From: CAZKVJ01 sp964556225
GTDB taxonomy: Bacteria > Actinomycetota > Acidimicrobiia > Acidimicrobiales > Ilumatobacteraceae
Reading direction: 5' to 3'
Assembly (NCBI GenBank): GCA_964556225.1
Contig: CAZKVJ010000019.1
Span: 1 to 61,496 of the forward strand
Length of the DNA: 61,496 nt
Both the position numbers and the translations under genes were made by a program. Shown here in pieces: positions 40,824 to 48,469 of this stretch. The notes under the pieces are model-generated. The model saw only the letters and a program-made list of their open reading frames with translations. It was not told where the DNA came from and ran no database searches. Every line of letters begins with the position of its first letter. Position 1 is the first letter of the stretch.

Positions 40824-41813
40824 ATGCGGGTGACGGTGCTCGGCGCGGGGTCCTGGGGGACCACCGTCGCCTCGCTCGTGTCGCCGCGACACGACACCGT
40901 CCTGTGGGCCCGCGATCCCGAGCAGGCGGCGTCGACCGAGCGGTCCAGGGTCAACGCCAAGTACCTGCCGGGCGTTCGCCTCCCCGACGAGCTCCGGGTC
41001 ACGAGCGATCTCGCCGAGGCCGCCGGCCACGCGCAGGTGCTCATCGTCGGCGTGCCGACCAGCGCCTTTCGGGCCACGTTGGAGGCGGCAGCACCGAACG
41101 TCGCCCCGTGGATCCCCGTGGTCAGCCTGTCGAAGGGTCTCGAGCAGGGCACCCGGCTGCGGATGACCGAGGTGATCCGTGCGGTGCTCCCCGGCCGGCC
41201 GGCCGCCGCGCTCACCGGTCCCAACATCGCCAAGGAGATCATGGCCGGCAGTGCTGCCGCGAGCGTCATCGCCACACCGGATCTCGAGGTGGCCGAGGCG
41301 CTCCAGCAGGTGCTGCAGCGAGGCGTGTTCCGCATCTACACCAACCACGACGTCATCGGGTGCGAGCTCGGTGGTGCGTTGAAGAACGTCGTGGCGATCG
41401 CCACCGGGATCGCCCAGGGGCTGTTCGTCGGGGACAACACACGGTCGGCGGTGATGACGCGTGGGCTGGCCGAGCTCACCCGGCTCGGTGTCGCCATGGG
41501 TGCCGACCCGGCCACGTTCGCCGGGCTGGCGGGCATGGGCGACCTGGTCGTCACCTGCATCAGCCCGCACAGCCGCAACCGGTACGTCGGGGAGCAGCTG
41601 GGCTTGGGGCGGAGCCTCGACGAGATCATCGAGGGGATGACCATGGTCGCCGAAGGCGTCCGCACCGCGTCCACGGTCCACGACCTCGCCAAGGATCTCG
41701 GCGTCGTGATGCCGGTGTGCGCGACCGTCTACCGGGTGGTGACGGGGACGATGAGCGCGGCAGAGGCGTACCACGGCCTCCGTCAGGCCGGCCACGAGGC
41801 TCAGCCCGGCTGA
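40824..41813 (+). CDS. gpsA: NAD(P)-dependent glycerol-3-phosphate dehydrogenase
   Basis: GpsA makes glycerol-3-phosphate for phospholipids. The 329-aa protein opens VTVLGAGSWGTTVASLVS (NAD site), has ALTGPNIAKEIMAGSAAASVIA, the catalytic Lys in GCELGGALKNVVAIATGIAQGL, and AGMGDLVVTCISPHSRNRYVGEQLGLG. TAGCGT seven bases upstream (40811-40816) makes ATG 40824 the more likely start; an in-frame GTG at 40815 lies within that box. No pair of genes for phospholipid acylation is adjacent. Confidence 0.96.
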   Translation: MRVTVLGAGSWGTTVASLVSPRHDTVLWARDPEQAASTERSRVNAKYLPGVRLPDELRVTSDLAEAAGHAQVLIVGVPTSAFRATLEAAAPNVAPWIPVVSLSKGLEQGTRLRMTEVIRAVLPGRPAAALTGPNIAKEIMAGSAAASVIATPDLEVAEALQQVLQRGVFRIYTNHDVIGCELGGALKNVVAIATGIAQGLFVGDNTRSAVMTRGLAELTRLGVAMGADPATFAGLAGMGDLVVTCISPHSRNRYVGEQLGLGRSLDEIIEGMTMVAEGVRTASTVHDLAKDLGVVMPVCATVYRVVTGTMSAAEAYHGLRQAGHEAQPG

Positions 41814-41880
41814 CGCCCCGGCGACGGCGCTTCCCCACGAGAAGCGCAGGACCACACGGCGCGTCTGTGATGATCCGGGG

Positions 41881-43629
41881 GTGGAGGCTGCAACATCTCC
41901 CGCCAGGGTCGTGCCCGGCGTTCAGGCGGTCCGCACCTACCAGCGCCGCTGGCTGCGCAGCGACCTGGTGGCGGGGATCGTCCTGGCCGCGATCCTCGTC
42001 CCCCAGGGCATGGCGTACGCCGAGCTCGCCGGGTTGCCAGCCGTCAACGGGCTGTACACCACCATCGCCTGCCTCGTCGGCTACGCGGTCATGGGGCCGT
42101 CGCGCATTCTGGTGCTCGGCCCCGACTCGTCGCTCGGGCCCCTGATCCTCGCTGCGATCACCCCGCTCGTCGTGGCCGGCGACGACCCGTCCACCGCGAT
42201 CGCGCTCGCCGGGATGATGGCGGTGCTGGTCGGCCTCGTCGAGGTCGGGTTGGGCGTGGGCAAGCTCGGCTTCGTCGCCGACCTGCTGTCGAAGGAGGTC
42301 CAGGTCGGCTACATGAACGGGCTGGCGATCACGATCATCGTGGGTCAGCTGCCCAAACTGTGCGGGTTCTCCACCGATGCCGACGGCTTCGTCGACGAGC
42401 TGCAGGCGTTCGTTGACGGCTTCGACCAGCGCAACACCACGGCGATGGTGCTCGGCCTGAGCATCCTGGCGGTGCTGCTGGTGCTGCCACGCGTCACTCG
42501 CAAGATCCCTGCGGTGCTGGTCGCGGTCGTCGGAGCCACCGTGGTCACGGCGCTGTTCGACCTGGACGTGAGCACGGTCGGCGTCCTTCCCGAGGGCCTG
42601 CCCCGGCCCGCGCTGCCGTGGACCGACGCCGGCGACGTCCCCGAGATGCTGGTCGCCGCGCTCGGCATCACCTTGGTGTCGCTCGCCGACACGATCGCCA
42701 CCTCGACCAGCTTCGCCGCCCGCCGCGGTGAGGAGGTCAACCCCAGCCAGGAGATGATCGGCATCGGCACTGCGAACGTGGCCGCCGGGTTCTTCCAGGG
42801 CTTCGCCGTGTCGACCAGCGGGTCACGCACGGCCGTCGCCGAGCAGTCGGGTGCCAGGACCCAGCTCACCGGGCTGGTCGGCGCCGGACTGGTGGCGCTG
42901 ATGCTGATGTTCTTCAGCGGGCTGTTGCAGGACCTGCCGAACACCGCGCTGGCCGCCGTCGTGATCGCTGCCGCCATCTCGCTCGCCGACCTCGGGGCCG
43001 TGCGCCGCTACGCCAGGGTCCGCAAGACCTCGCTGCTGCTGTCGCTCGCCGCGACCGCCGGCGTGGTGTTCTTCGGCGTGCTGCAGGGGATCCTGCTCGC
43101 CGTCGCACTGTCCATCGTGCTGTTCTTCCGACGCAGCTGGTGGCCCCACGGCGAGCTGCTCGGCCGCATCGACGGACGCGACGGCTGGCACGCCGTGAAC
43201 GGGTCGGCTGCCGCGGAGCAGGTCCCGGGCGTGCTCGTCTACCGGTGGGAGGCGCCGCTGTTCTTCGCCAACACCGGCATGTTCCGCCAGGCGATCCGCC
43301 ACCACGTCCGGCGCCGCAAACCGCGCTGGGTGGTGCTCCAGTGCGAGGCCATCACCGACATCGACGTCACGGCGGCCGACATGCTCGAGCGGCTCGACAC
43401 CGAGCTGAACGCGCAGGGGGTCAACATCGCGTTCGTCGAGCTGCGCAGCCGGCTGCAGGACCTCGTCTACCGGTACGGGCTCTTCGCCACGCTCGACCAC
43501 GACCACTTCTACGGCTCGATCGACGAGGCGCTGGCCGCGATCGAGGCCGAGTCGGCCGGCGAGGCCCGCGGGCCGTCAGGTGCCGATCCCGACGGCCTTC
43601 TCCCGGGCGGTCCGCCACAGGAGGGGTAG
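41881..43629 (+). CDS. SulP family anion transporter with STAS domain
   Basis: The 582-aa protein has the SulP/SLC26 membrane domain (10-12 helices over residues ~25-420; AAILVPQGMAYAELAGLPAVNGLYTT, GPDSSLGPLILAAI, FFQGFAVSTSGSRTAVAEQSGARTQLTG) and a C-terminal STAS domain (residues ~445-565: VLVYRWEAPLFFANTGMFRQAIRHHV..VVLQCEAITDIDVTAADML). It carries sulfate, bicarbonate or other anions. The start is GTG after GATGAT at six bases. Its last 54 bases overlap the convergent lipid kinase gene, so the two C-terminal tails share DNA. Confidence 0.93.
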   Translation: MEAATSPARVVPGVQAVRTYQRRWLRSDLVAGIVLAAILVPQGMAYAELAGLPAVNGLYTTIACLVGYAVMGPSRILVLGPDSSLGPLILAAITPLVVAGDDPSTAIALAGMMAVLVGLVEVGLGVGKLGFVADLLSKEVQVGYMNGLAITIIVGQLPKLCGFSTDADGFVDELQAFVDGFDQRNTTAMVLGLSILAVLLVLPRVTRKIPAVLVAVVGATVVTALFDLDVSTVGVLPEGLPRPALPWTDAGDVPEMLVAALGITLVSLADTIATSTSFAARRGEEVNPSQEMIGIGTANVAAGFFQGFAVSTSGSRTAVAEQSGARTQLTGLVGAGLVALMLMFFSGLLQDLPNTALAAVVIAAAISLADLGAVRRYARVRKTSLLLSLAATAGVVFFGVLQGILLAVALSIVLFFRRSWWPHGELLGRIDGRDGWHAVNGSAAAEQVPGVLVYRWEAPLFFANTGMFRQAIRHHVRRRKPRWVVLQCEAITDIDVTAADMLERLDTELNAQGVNIAFVELRSRLQDLVYRYGLFATLDHDHFYGSIDEALAAIEAESAGEARGPSGADPDGLLPGGPPQEG

Positions 43630-44934
43630 GAGCTGGCGGACCATCAGCTTGCGGGCCGTCGGCGAGTAGCCGATGGCGTTCGGCGCCAGGCGCACCCGCA
43701 GCACGCCCGGGCGGACCGTGAAGCGCAACGGGGCGTCGAGCTCCATGGTCTCGCCGTCGAGACCGATGGCGATCGGCGCGCCGGAGCTGACCTCGAACGA
43801 CGGCGTCGACCAGCTCTGGAAGCCGCCGTAGCGCTCGGGGTGCCCCGTGGCCAGCGCGCCGAGGAACCGGGTGGCGGCGCCGTCGTCGGGGATCACGAGC
43901 GCGATCACGCCGAGCGTGCCGGCGTCGACGCGCGCCCGGCTGCCCATCGTGCTCATGGTCGTGCCGTACGGGCCGTTCGACACCAGGATCATGTGGGCGC
44001 CGTCGTGGTGCACCCCGTCGGGGCCGTCGAAGCGCAGGTCGATCGGCGGGGTGCCCGGACCGAGCACCTTCGGCAGCGCGGCGAGCGTGGTGTTCACCTT
44101 GGCGTCGCGGTACTCGGGCGACTGAACGATCGTGGCGTAGAGGCCGAGCGACACGTTGTTCACGAACACCCGGCCGTTCACGTCGCCGAGGTCCATCGGC
44201 CGCTCGACCGCCTCGCCGTACGCATCGAGCGCGCCCACCACGTCGTTGCGGTCGATGCCCAGGTCGAGCGCCAGGTGGTTGCGGGTGCCGGCCGGCACCA
44301 CGACCATCGGGATCCCACGCTCGGCGGCCACGCCGGCGACGAGCGCCTGCGAGCCGTCGCCGCCCGCCATGCCGATCACGTCGGCACCACGGTCGATGGC
44401 GTCCCGGGCCAGCACCAGCAGGTCGTCGCCGGGCTGGAGCACCACCGGCTCGATCCCCCGCCGGCGGCACTCGTCGGCCAGCCCGAACCGCTCGGCCTTC
44501 CCGCCGCCGGACTTCAGGTTCATGATCAGCACGCCCTGCCGGGCAGCGGGCACCGGTGTGCCGGCGGTGGCCGTGGCCTTCAGCGTGCGGATGTCGCGTG
44601 CCAGCGCGTACCGGGCGAGCCCGGCGGCGAGCACCAGCAGCAGCACGCGGATGACGACCGACAGCGGGTTGCCCGCGACGAACGCGACCGCGAGCACCGA
44701 CACCGCGGCGACGGCCAGCGCCACGCCGACGAACCGGCGACGCCCGGCGCGGGTGAGGGCGTACCAGACGGCGAGCGCGGCGACGGCGATCAGCGCTGCG
44801 GCAGCGAGCAGTCGCGCGGCTTGTTGGGACGCCAGCACCACCGTCACGACGATCACCGCGAGCACGAGGAGGATCGACAAGACCGCCGCGGCACGTCGCA
44901 GCGCTGAGGGGCGATCCGCCGGAGCTTCCACCAT
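43576..44934 (-). CDS. Diacylglycerol kinase-family lipid kinase with N-terminal membrane helices
   Basis: Residues ~15-120 contain three to four hydrophobic helices. The catalytic part follows: VLIMNLKSGGGKAERFGL, VIGMAGGDGSQALVAGVAAERGIPMVVVPAGTRNHLALDLG, the nucleotide/lipid-kinase motif, and FVNNVSLGLYATIV. The family includes diacylglycerol and sphingosine-type kinases; the substrate is unknown. GATGAT six bases upstream supports ATG 44934; an in-frame GTG at 44952 is an alternative. The gene ends inside the SulP gene and lies downstream of an acyl-CoA dehydrogenase gene on the same strand. Confidence 0.9.
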   Translation of the reverse strand: MVEAPADRPSALRRAAAVLSILLVLAVIVVTVVLASQQAARLLAAAALIAVAALAVWYALTRAGRRRFVGVALAVAAVSVLAVAFVAGNPLSVVIRVLLLVLAAGLARYALARDIRTLKATATAGTPVPAARQGVLIMNLKSGGGKAERFGLADECRRRGIEPVVLQPGDDLLVLARDAIDRGADVIGMAGGDGSQALVAGVAAERGIPMVVVPAGTRNHLALDLGIDRNDVVGALDAYGEAVERPMDLGDVNGRVFVNNVSLGLYATIVQSPEYRDAKVNTTLAALPKVLGPGTPPIDLRFDGPDGVHHDGAHMILVSNGPYGTTMSTMGSRARVDAGTLGVIALVIPDDGAATRFLGALATGHPERYGGFQSWSTPSFEVSSGAPIAIGLDGETMELDAPLRFTVRPGVLRVRLAPNAIGYSPTARKLMVRQLLPLLWRTAREKAVGIGT

Positions 44935-45050
44935 CAGCCGATCATCGCACACCGCGGTCGCCGCACCGTCTCGTCCTGCGCGACGTCGAACGTGCAGCCG
45001 GACTCCGAGAGGGTGCGCCGCGCACGGATCCCTCGGAGCGGCCGGAGGGC

Positions 45051-46286
45051 TCAGGTCCGCTGCGTGCCGACCTTCAGGTCGCGGAACGGGACGTCCTTGT
45101 CGACGGCTGGCTCACGGGGCAGGCCGAGCACGCGGTCGCCGATGATGTTCTTCTGGATCTCGTCGGTGCCGCCCGCGATGTTCGACGCGAAGCTCGCCAG
45201 GACGGACCGGTCCCACTGCTCGGTGCGGTCGCCGGGCTCGTGGGCCACGAGCGCCGGGCCGAACACGTCGCCGGTGATGCTGCGCAGCATCCGGGCGATC
45301 TTCGCTCCGTGCAGCTTGCCGAGCGAGCCGCCGGGCCCGGGAGCCTTTCCCGCCTTCATCTCGGCGCGGGTGCGCATCGACACCAGCGACTTGGTGGTCT
45401 CCTCGCTGTAGAGGCGCATGAGGTCCTGGCGCAGCGTCGGCTCGCCGATCACCCCGCGCTTGGTGGCCTCGTCGATCAGCCGGTCGGCGTTCGGGTGGGT
45501 GATCCCGCTGGTGGAGCCGGTGCCGATGGCGACCCGCTCGTACATCAGCATCGCCGTGGCCTGGTTCCAGCCGTTGTTGAGCTCGCCGAGCAGCCAGTCG
45601 GCCGGGATCCGCACGTCGGTGAGGAAGATCTCGTTGAAGTGCCGGGAGCCGTCGATCTGGTGGATCGGGCGGATCTCCACGCCGGGCGCCGTCATGTCGA
45701 GGATGAACATCGAGATGCCGGCGTGCTTGGGCACGTCGGGGTTCGTGCGGGCGATGATGATGCCGTAGTCCGACAGGTGGGCGAGGGTCGTCCAGACCTT
45801 CTGGCCGTTCAGCACCCACTCGTCGCCGTCACGTTCGGCCCTGGTCTGCAGGCTCGCCACGTCGGAGCCGGCGCCGGGCTCGGAGAACATCTGGCACCAG
45901 ATCTTCTCCCCGGAGATGTTCTCGGGCAGGAACCGTCGCTTCTGCTCCTCGGTGCCGAACTGGTTCAGCACCGGCAGGCACATGCCGTGGCTGATCGTCA
46001 GCTCCGAGGTCATGTCCGGGTAACCCGCGTACTCCTCGCGCCAGATCCGCTCGTGGGCCCGGGTGAGGCCGGCGCCCCCGTACGCCGTGTCGTAGACCAG
46101 GCCGGCCAGACCGGCCTCGGCGAGCGCCTTCTGGAACCGCTTGGCCCCGGCGACGAGCGCGGCACCGCGGTCGTCGCCGGCCCGAGCGGCGCCGGCCAGC
46201 CCGGTGGCGTGCTCGTCGAGGAACGCCCGGCAGCGAGTGCGGAAGGCGGCTTCCTCGTCGGCGGTGAGGTCTGCGGTGTCGCTCAT
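45051..46286 (-). CDS. Acyl-CoA dehydrogenase
   Basis: The 411-aa flavoprotein shows acyl-CoA dehydrogenase order: an all-helical N-terminal domain, WCQMFSEPGAGSDVASLQTRAERDGDEWVLNGQKVWTTLAHLSDYGI (FAD and substrate), a beta domain, and a C-terminal helical domain ending ASNIAGGTDEIQKNIIGDRVLGLPREP. A base Glu is not certain; SNIAGGTDEIQ at its usual place has Asp-Glu. Long-chain or sterol-derived CoA substrates are typical of this 400-aa actinobacterial class. Confidence 0.93.
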   Translation of the reverse strand: MSDTADLTADEEAAFRTRCRAFLDEHATGLAGAARAGDDRGAALVAGAKRFQKALAEAGLAGLVYDTAYGGAGLTRAHERIWREEYAGYPDMTSELTISHGMCLPVLNQFGTEEQKRRFLPENISGEKIWCQMFSEPGAGSDVASLQTRAERDGDEWVLNGQKVWTTLAHLSDYGIIIARTNPDVPKHAGISMFILDMTAPGVEIRPIHQIDGSRHFNEIFLTDVRIPADWLLGELNNGWNQATAMLMYERVAIGTGSTSGITHPNADRLIDEATKRGVIGEPTLRQDLMRLYSEETTKSLVSMRTRAEMKAGKAPGPGGSLGKLHGAKIARMLRSITGDVFGPALVAHEPGDRTEQWDRSVLASFASNIAGGTDEIQKNIIGDRVLGLPREPAVDKDVPFRDLKVGTQRT

Positions 46287-46409
46287 CGATCCCCCTACTC
46301 AGGTGCTGGCGGCCAGCGGCGAACCCCTCCATGGTGCCCCGGCGCTCGGCGCGAGCGGGAATCGAAGGCGCAATCGGCCAGCGCGTCGCGCTCAGCCCCG
46401 CAACCGCTT

Positions 46410-46499
46410 GGCGGAAGGAGTGGGATTCGAACCCACGGAGGCCCGAAGGACCTCAACGGCTTTCGAGGCCGTCCCATTCGTCCGCTCTGGCATCCTTCC
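46410..46499 (-). tRNA. tRNA-Ser (anticodon CGA)
   Basis: On the minus strand GGAAGGA pairs with TCCTTCC, the anticodon arm is ACGGC-CTCGAAA-GCCGT, and the T arm has GTGGG-TTCGAAT-CCCAC. The long variable arm (GAGGTCCTTCGGGCCTC) marks a class II tRNA; the discriminator is G. It reads UCG codons. Confidence 0.97.
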
Positions 46500-46564
46500 G
46501 GGGCGGCAGGTTAGCGGGCCGGCCTCGATCGCACCCGGTCGTCACCGGCGGGACGAGCTGTGGA

Positions 46565-47044
46565 TCAGCGCCGCTCGGCGAAGAACGCCTCGAGCAGCGC
46601 CGCCGACTCGGCAGCCCGCACCCCGTGGCGCACCGGCGGCTCGTGGTTCAAGCGGGGGTCGGCGAGCAGGTGGTAGAGCGTGCCGGTGGCGCCGGCCTTG
46701 GGGTCAGCGGCACCGAACACCAGCCGGCCGATGCGGGCGTTGACCAGGGCGCCGGCGCACATCGGGCACGGCTCCAGCGTGACCACCAGCGTGCAGTCGT
46801 CGAGCCGCCACCGCCCGAGCGCCGCTGCGGCATCGCGCAGGGCCAGCACCTCGGCGTGGGCCGTCGGGTCGCCGGTGTGCTCTCGCTCGTTGTGTCGTCG
46901 GGCGATCACCCGACCCTGGTGCAGCACCACGGCGCCGACCGGGACCTCTCCGGCATCGGCCGCGGCGCGCGCCTCATCGAGGGCGACGCCCATGGCAGCT
47001 TCGTCGGCGGCCGGTCCGTCGGCGAGCTCGTCGTCACGGCGCAT
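46565..47044 (-). CDS. tadA: tRNA-specific adenosine deaminase
   Basis: TadA converts A34 of tRNA-Arg(ACG) to inosine. The 159-aa sequence has the zinc and catalytic motif AHAEVLALRDAAAAL and LEPCPMCAGALVNARIGRLVFGAADPKAGATGTLYHLL. The ATG at 47044 lies only two bases after the 3' end of tRNA-Ser(GGA), so any ribosome site must lie within the tRNA; a leaderless message made by tRNA processing is possible. A second ATG in frame (MGVALDEARAAADAGEVPVG) is an alternative start that would remove ~17 residues. The gene is bracketed by two serine tRNAs on the same strand. Confidence 0.95.
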   Translation of the reverse strand: MRRDDELADGPAADEAAMGVALDEARAAADAGEVPVGAVVLHQGRVIARRHNEREHTGDPTAHAEVLALRDAAAALGRWRLDDCTLVVTLEPCPMCAGALVNARIGRLVFGAADPKAGATGTLYHLLADPRLNHEPPVRHGVRAAESAALLEAFFAERR

Positions 47045-47046
47045 GG

Positions 47047-47131
47047 CGGAGGGAGTGGGATTCGAACCCACGGTGGCTTGCGCCACACACGCTTTCCAAG
47101 CGTGCCGATTCGGCCGCTCTCGCATCCCTCC
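47047..47131 (-). tRNA. tRNA-Ser (anticodon GGA)
   Basis: On the minus strand GGAGGGA pairs with TCCCTCC, the anticodon arm is CACGC-TTGGAAA-GCGTG, the variable arm is GTGGCGCAAGCCAC, and the T arm contains GTGGG-TTCGAAT-CCCAC. The discriminator is G. It reads UCC/UCU. Confidence 0.97.
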
Positions 47132-47215
47132 AGAGGGGTCCCGACGGCCAGCGGCGACGGGTGGACGAAGGGTAGCGGACGGCTATCGTGGCCCCACCGT
47201 TCGATGCCCGTCGGG

Positions 47216-47329
47216 TGAGGTGACGGCCGGGTCCTGTGCAACGGGCGCCCGTGAACCAGGTCAGGACCGGGAGGTAGCAGCCTTCAACGGTTCCGTTCGT
47301 GTGCCGCAGGCAGCCTGGCCGTCACCTCA
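47216..47329 (+). ncRNA. ffs: Signal recognition particle RNA (4.5S type)
   Basis: The conserved Ffh-binding hairpin is present: CAGGTCAGGACCGGGAGGTAGCAGCC, with a GGGA tetraloop and the AGCAG/CAGGTCA internal loops. The outer stem TGAGGTGACGGCC (47216-47228) pairs with GGCCGTCACCTCA (47317-47329). About 114 nt is the usual size for the short bacterial form. A TATCGT ~30 bases upstream may be its -10 box. The tetraloop differs from the common GGAA but is still GNRA. Confidence 0.93.
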
Positions 47330-47356
47330 GTCGGCGGGCATCGCCGCACCCCCTCC

Positions 47357-47409
47357 CCGTTCTGGTCCCAGGAAGTAGCGCTGAGCGCTACCGCGTGCTG
47401 CCAGAACGG
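47357..47409. repeat. Palindromic repeat copy R5 (mixed arms)
   Basis: The left arm is of the first type (TTCTGGTCCCAGGAAGTAGCGCT), the centre is AGCGCTGAGCGCT and the right arm of the second type (ACCGCGTGCTGCCAGAA). It lies between the SRP RNA and the convergent exonuclease gene. The exonuclease stop codon (47388-47390) and its last codons are inside the right arm. Confidence 0.9.
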
Positions 47410-48272
47410 GGGGCGAGTGAGACGGCGCGGGCGGCGAGGTGCGGGGCCTCCAGGTCGTCGGCGAGGGCGGCGAATCCGTCGGTGGGGCCGCTCCAGCGCC
47501 AGTCCTCGACGGTGCCGACGTCGAGGTCCGTCTCGATGGTCGCCAGGCGGCGGAACAGCAGGGCGTCGTCCCAACGCTCGCGCAGCGTCGCCGCCAGCCG
47601 CTCGGCACCCCGGAGCCCGGCCACGGTCCACGCCGCAGGATCCGCGGGGATCGCCTCGAGGTGGCCGTAGACGGCGAGCACCGCCGCCGCGCTCTTCGCA
47701 CCCCAGCCGGGCAGGCCGGGAAAACCGTCGGCCGAGTCCCCCACCAGCGCCAGCCAGTCCGGGATGGACGCCGGTGGCACCCCGAACTTCGCCGTCACAC
47801 CCGCCTCGTCGCGCACCTCACCGCTGCGCCGGTCGAGCTGCACGACGCGCTGGCCCCGCACGCACTGGCCGAGGTCCTTGTCGGGCGTGAGGATCAGTAC
47901 CTGCTCCACCCGCGGATCGGCGTCGGCGACGGCCGCCGCGGCCCCGAGCGCGTCGTCGGCCTCCCACTCCACCATCGGCCACACCGTGACCCCCATCGCG
48001 GCCAGCGCGTCCTCCAGCAGCGGGATCTGGGCGAGCAGCTCCGGTGGCATCCCCTCACTGGTCTTGTAGGTCGGCCACCACTCGTTGCGGACGCTCTCGA
48101 TGACGTGGTCGGAGGCCACCCCGACGTGGGTCGCGCCGTCGGCGATCACCTGGAGGGTGGACCCGAGCACGCCCACCGTGGCGGCCAGCGGCGGCGGCGA
48201 CGAGTGCCGGGACGCCATTCCGAAGTGCTGGCGGAACAGCTCGTACGTGCCGTCGATGAGGTGGACCTTCAT
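47388..48272 (-). CDS. 5'-3' exonuclease (FEN/PIN-like), stand-alone
   Basis: The 294-aa protein has the N-terminal resolvase-like fold (VHLIDGTYELFRQHFG, with Asp in LIDG; EWWPTYKTSEGMP; VEWEADDALGAAAAVA; LTPDKDLGQCV) and the H3TH DNA-binding region (DWLALVGDSADGFPGLPGWGAKSAAAVL). This matches DNA polymerase I 5'-nuclease domains without polymerase. It removes flaps or RNA primers. TACGGT six bases before the ATG sets the start. The C-terminal RSGSTR and stop come from repeat R5. Confidence 0.93.
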   Translation of the reverse strand: MKVHLIDGTYELFRQHFGMASRHSSPPPLAATVGVLGSTLQVIADGATHVGVASDHVIESVRNEWWPTYKTSEGMPPELLAQIPLLEDALAAMGVTVWPMVEWEADDALGAAAAVADADPRVEQVLILTPDKDLGQCVRGQRVVQLDRRSGEVRDEAGVTAKFGVPPASIPDWLALVGDSADGFPGLPGWGAKSAAAVLAVYGHLEAIPADPAAWTVAGLRGAERLAATLRERWDDALLFRRLATIETDLDVGTVEDWRWSGPTDGFAALADDLEAPHLAARAVSLAPRSGSTR

Positions 48273-48307
48273 CCGGCCACCGTAGGGCGCCTCAACCCCC
48301 ACGCGCC

Positions 48308-48358
48308 CCGTTCTGGTCCTGGGAAGTAGCGCTCAGCGCTACTTCCCAGGACCAGAAG
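48308..48358. repeat. Palindromic repeat copy R6 (compensated arms)
   Basis: TTCTGGTCCTGGGAAGTAGCGCT-C-AGCGCTACTTCCCAGGACCAGAA is a perfect palindrome about the central base. Relative to R4, positions inside both arms are changed together (TCCCAGG to TCCTGGG), keeping the pairing. Unlike most copies it lies between the 5' ends of two divergent genes. Confidence 0.95.
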
Positions 48359-48469
48359 CAAGAAGGGGTGGGGCGATTCGCAAGGAACGCTCAAGCCGAG
48401 CGCCGTGGGCACCGATACCTCCCCTGTCGGCACCACAACGTGGCGTCGACGGCAGGGACGGAGGACGGG

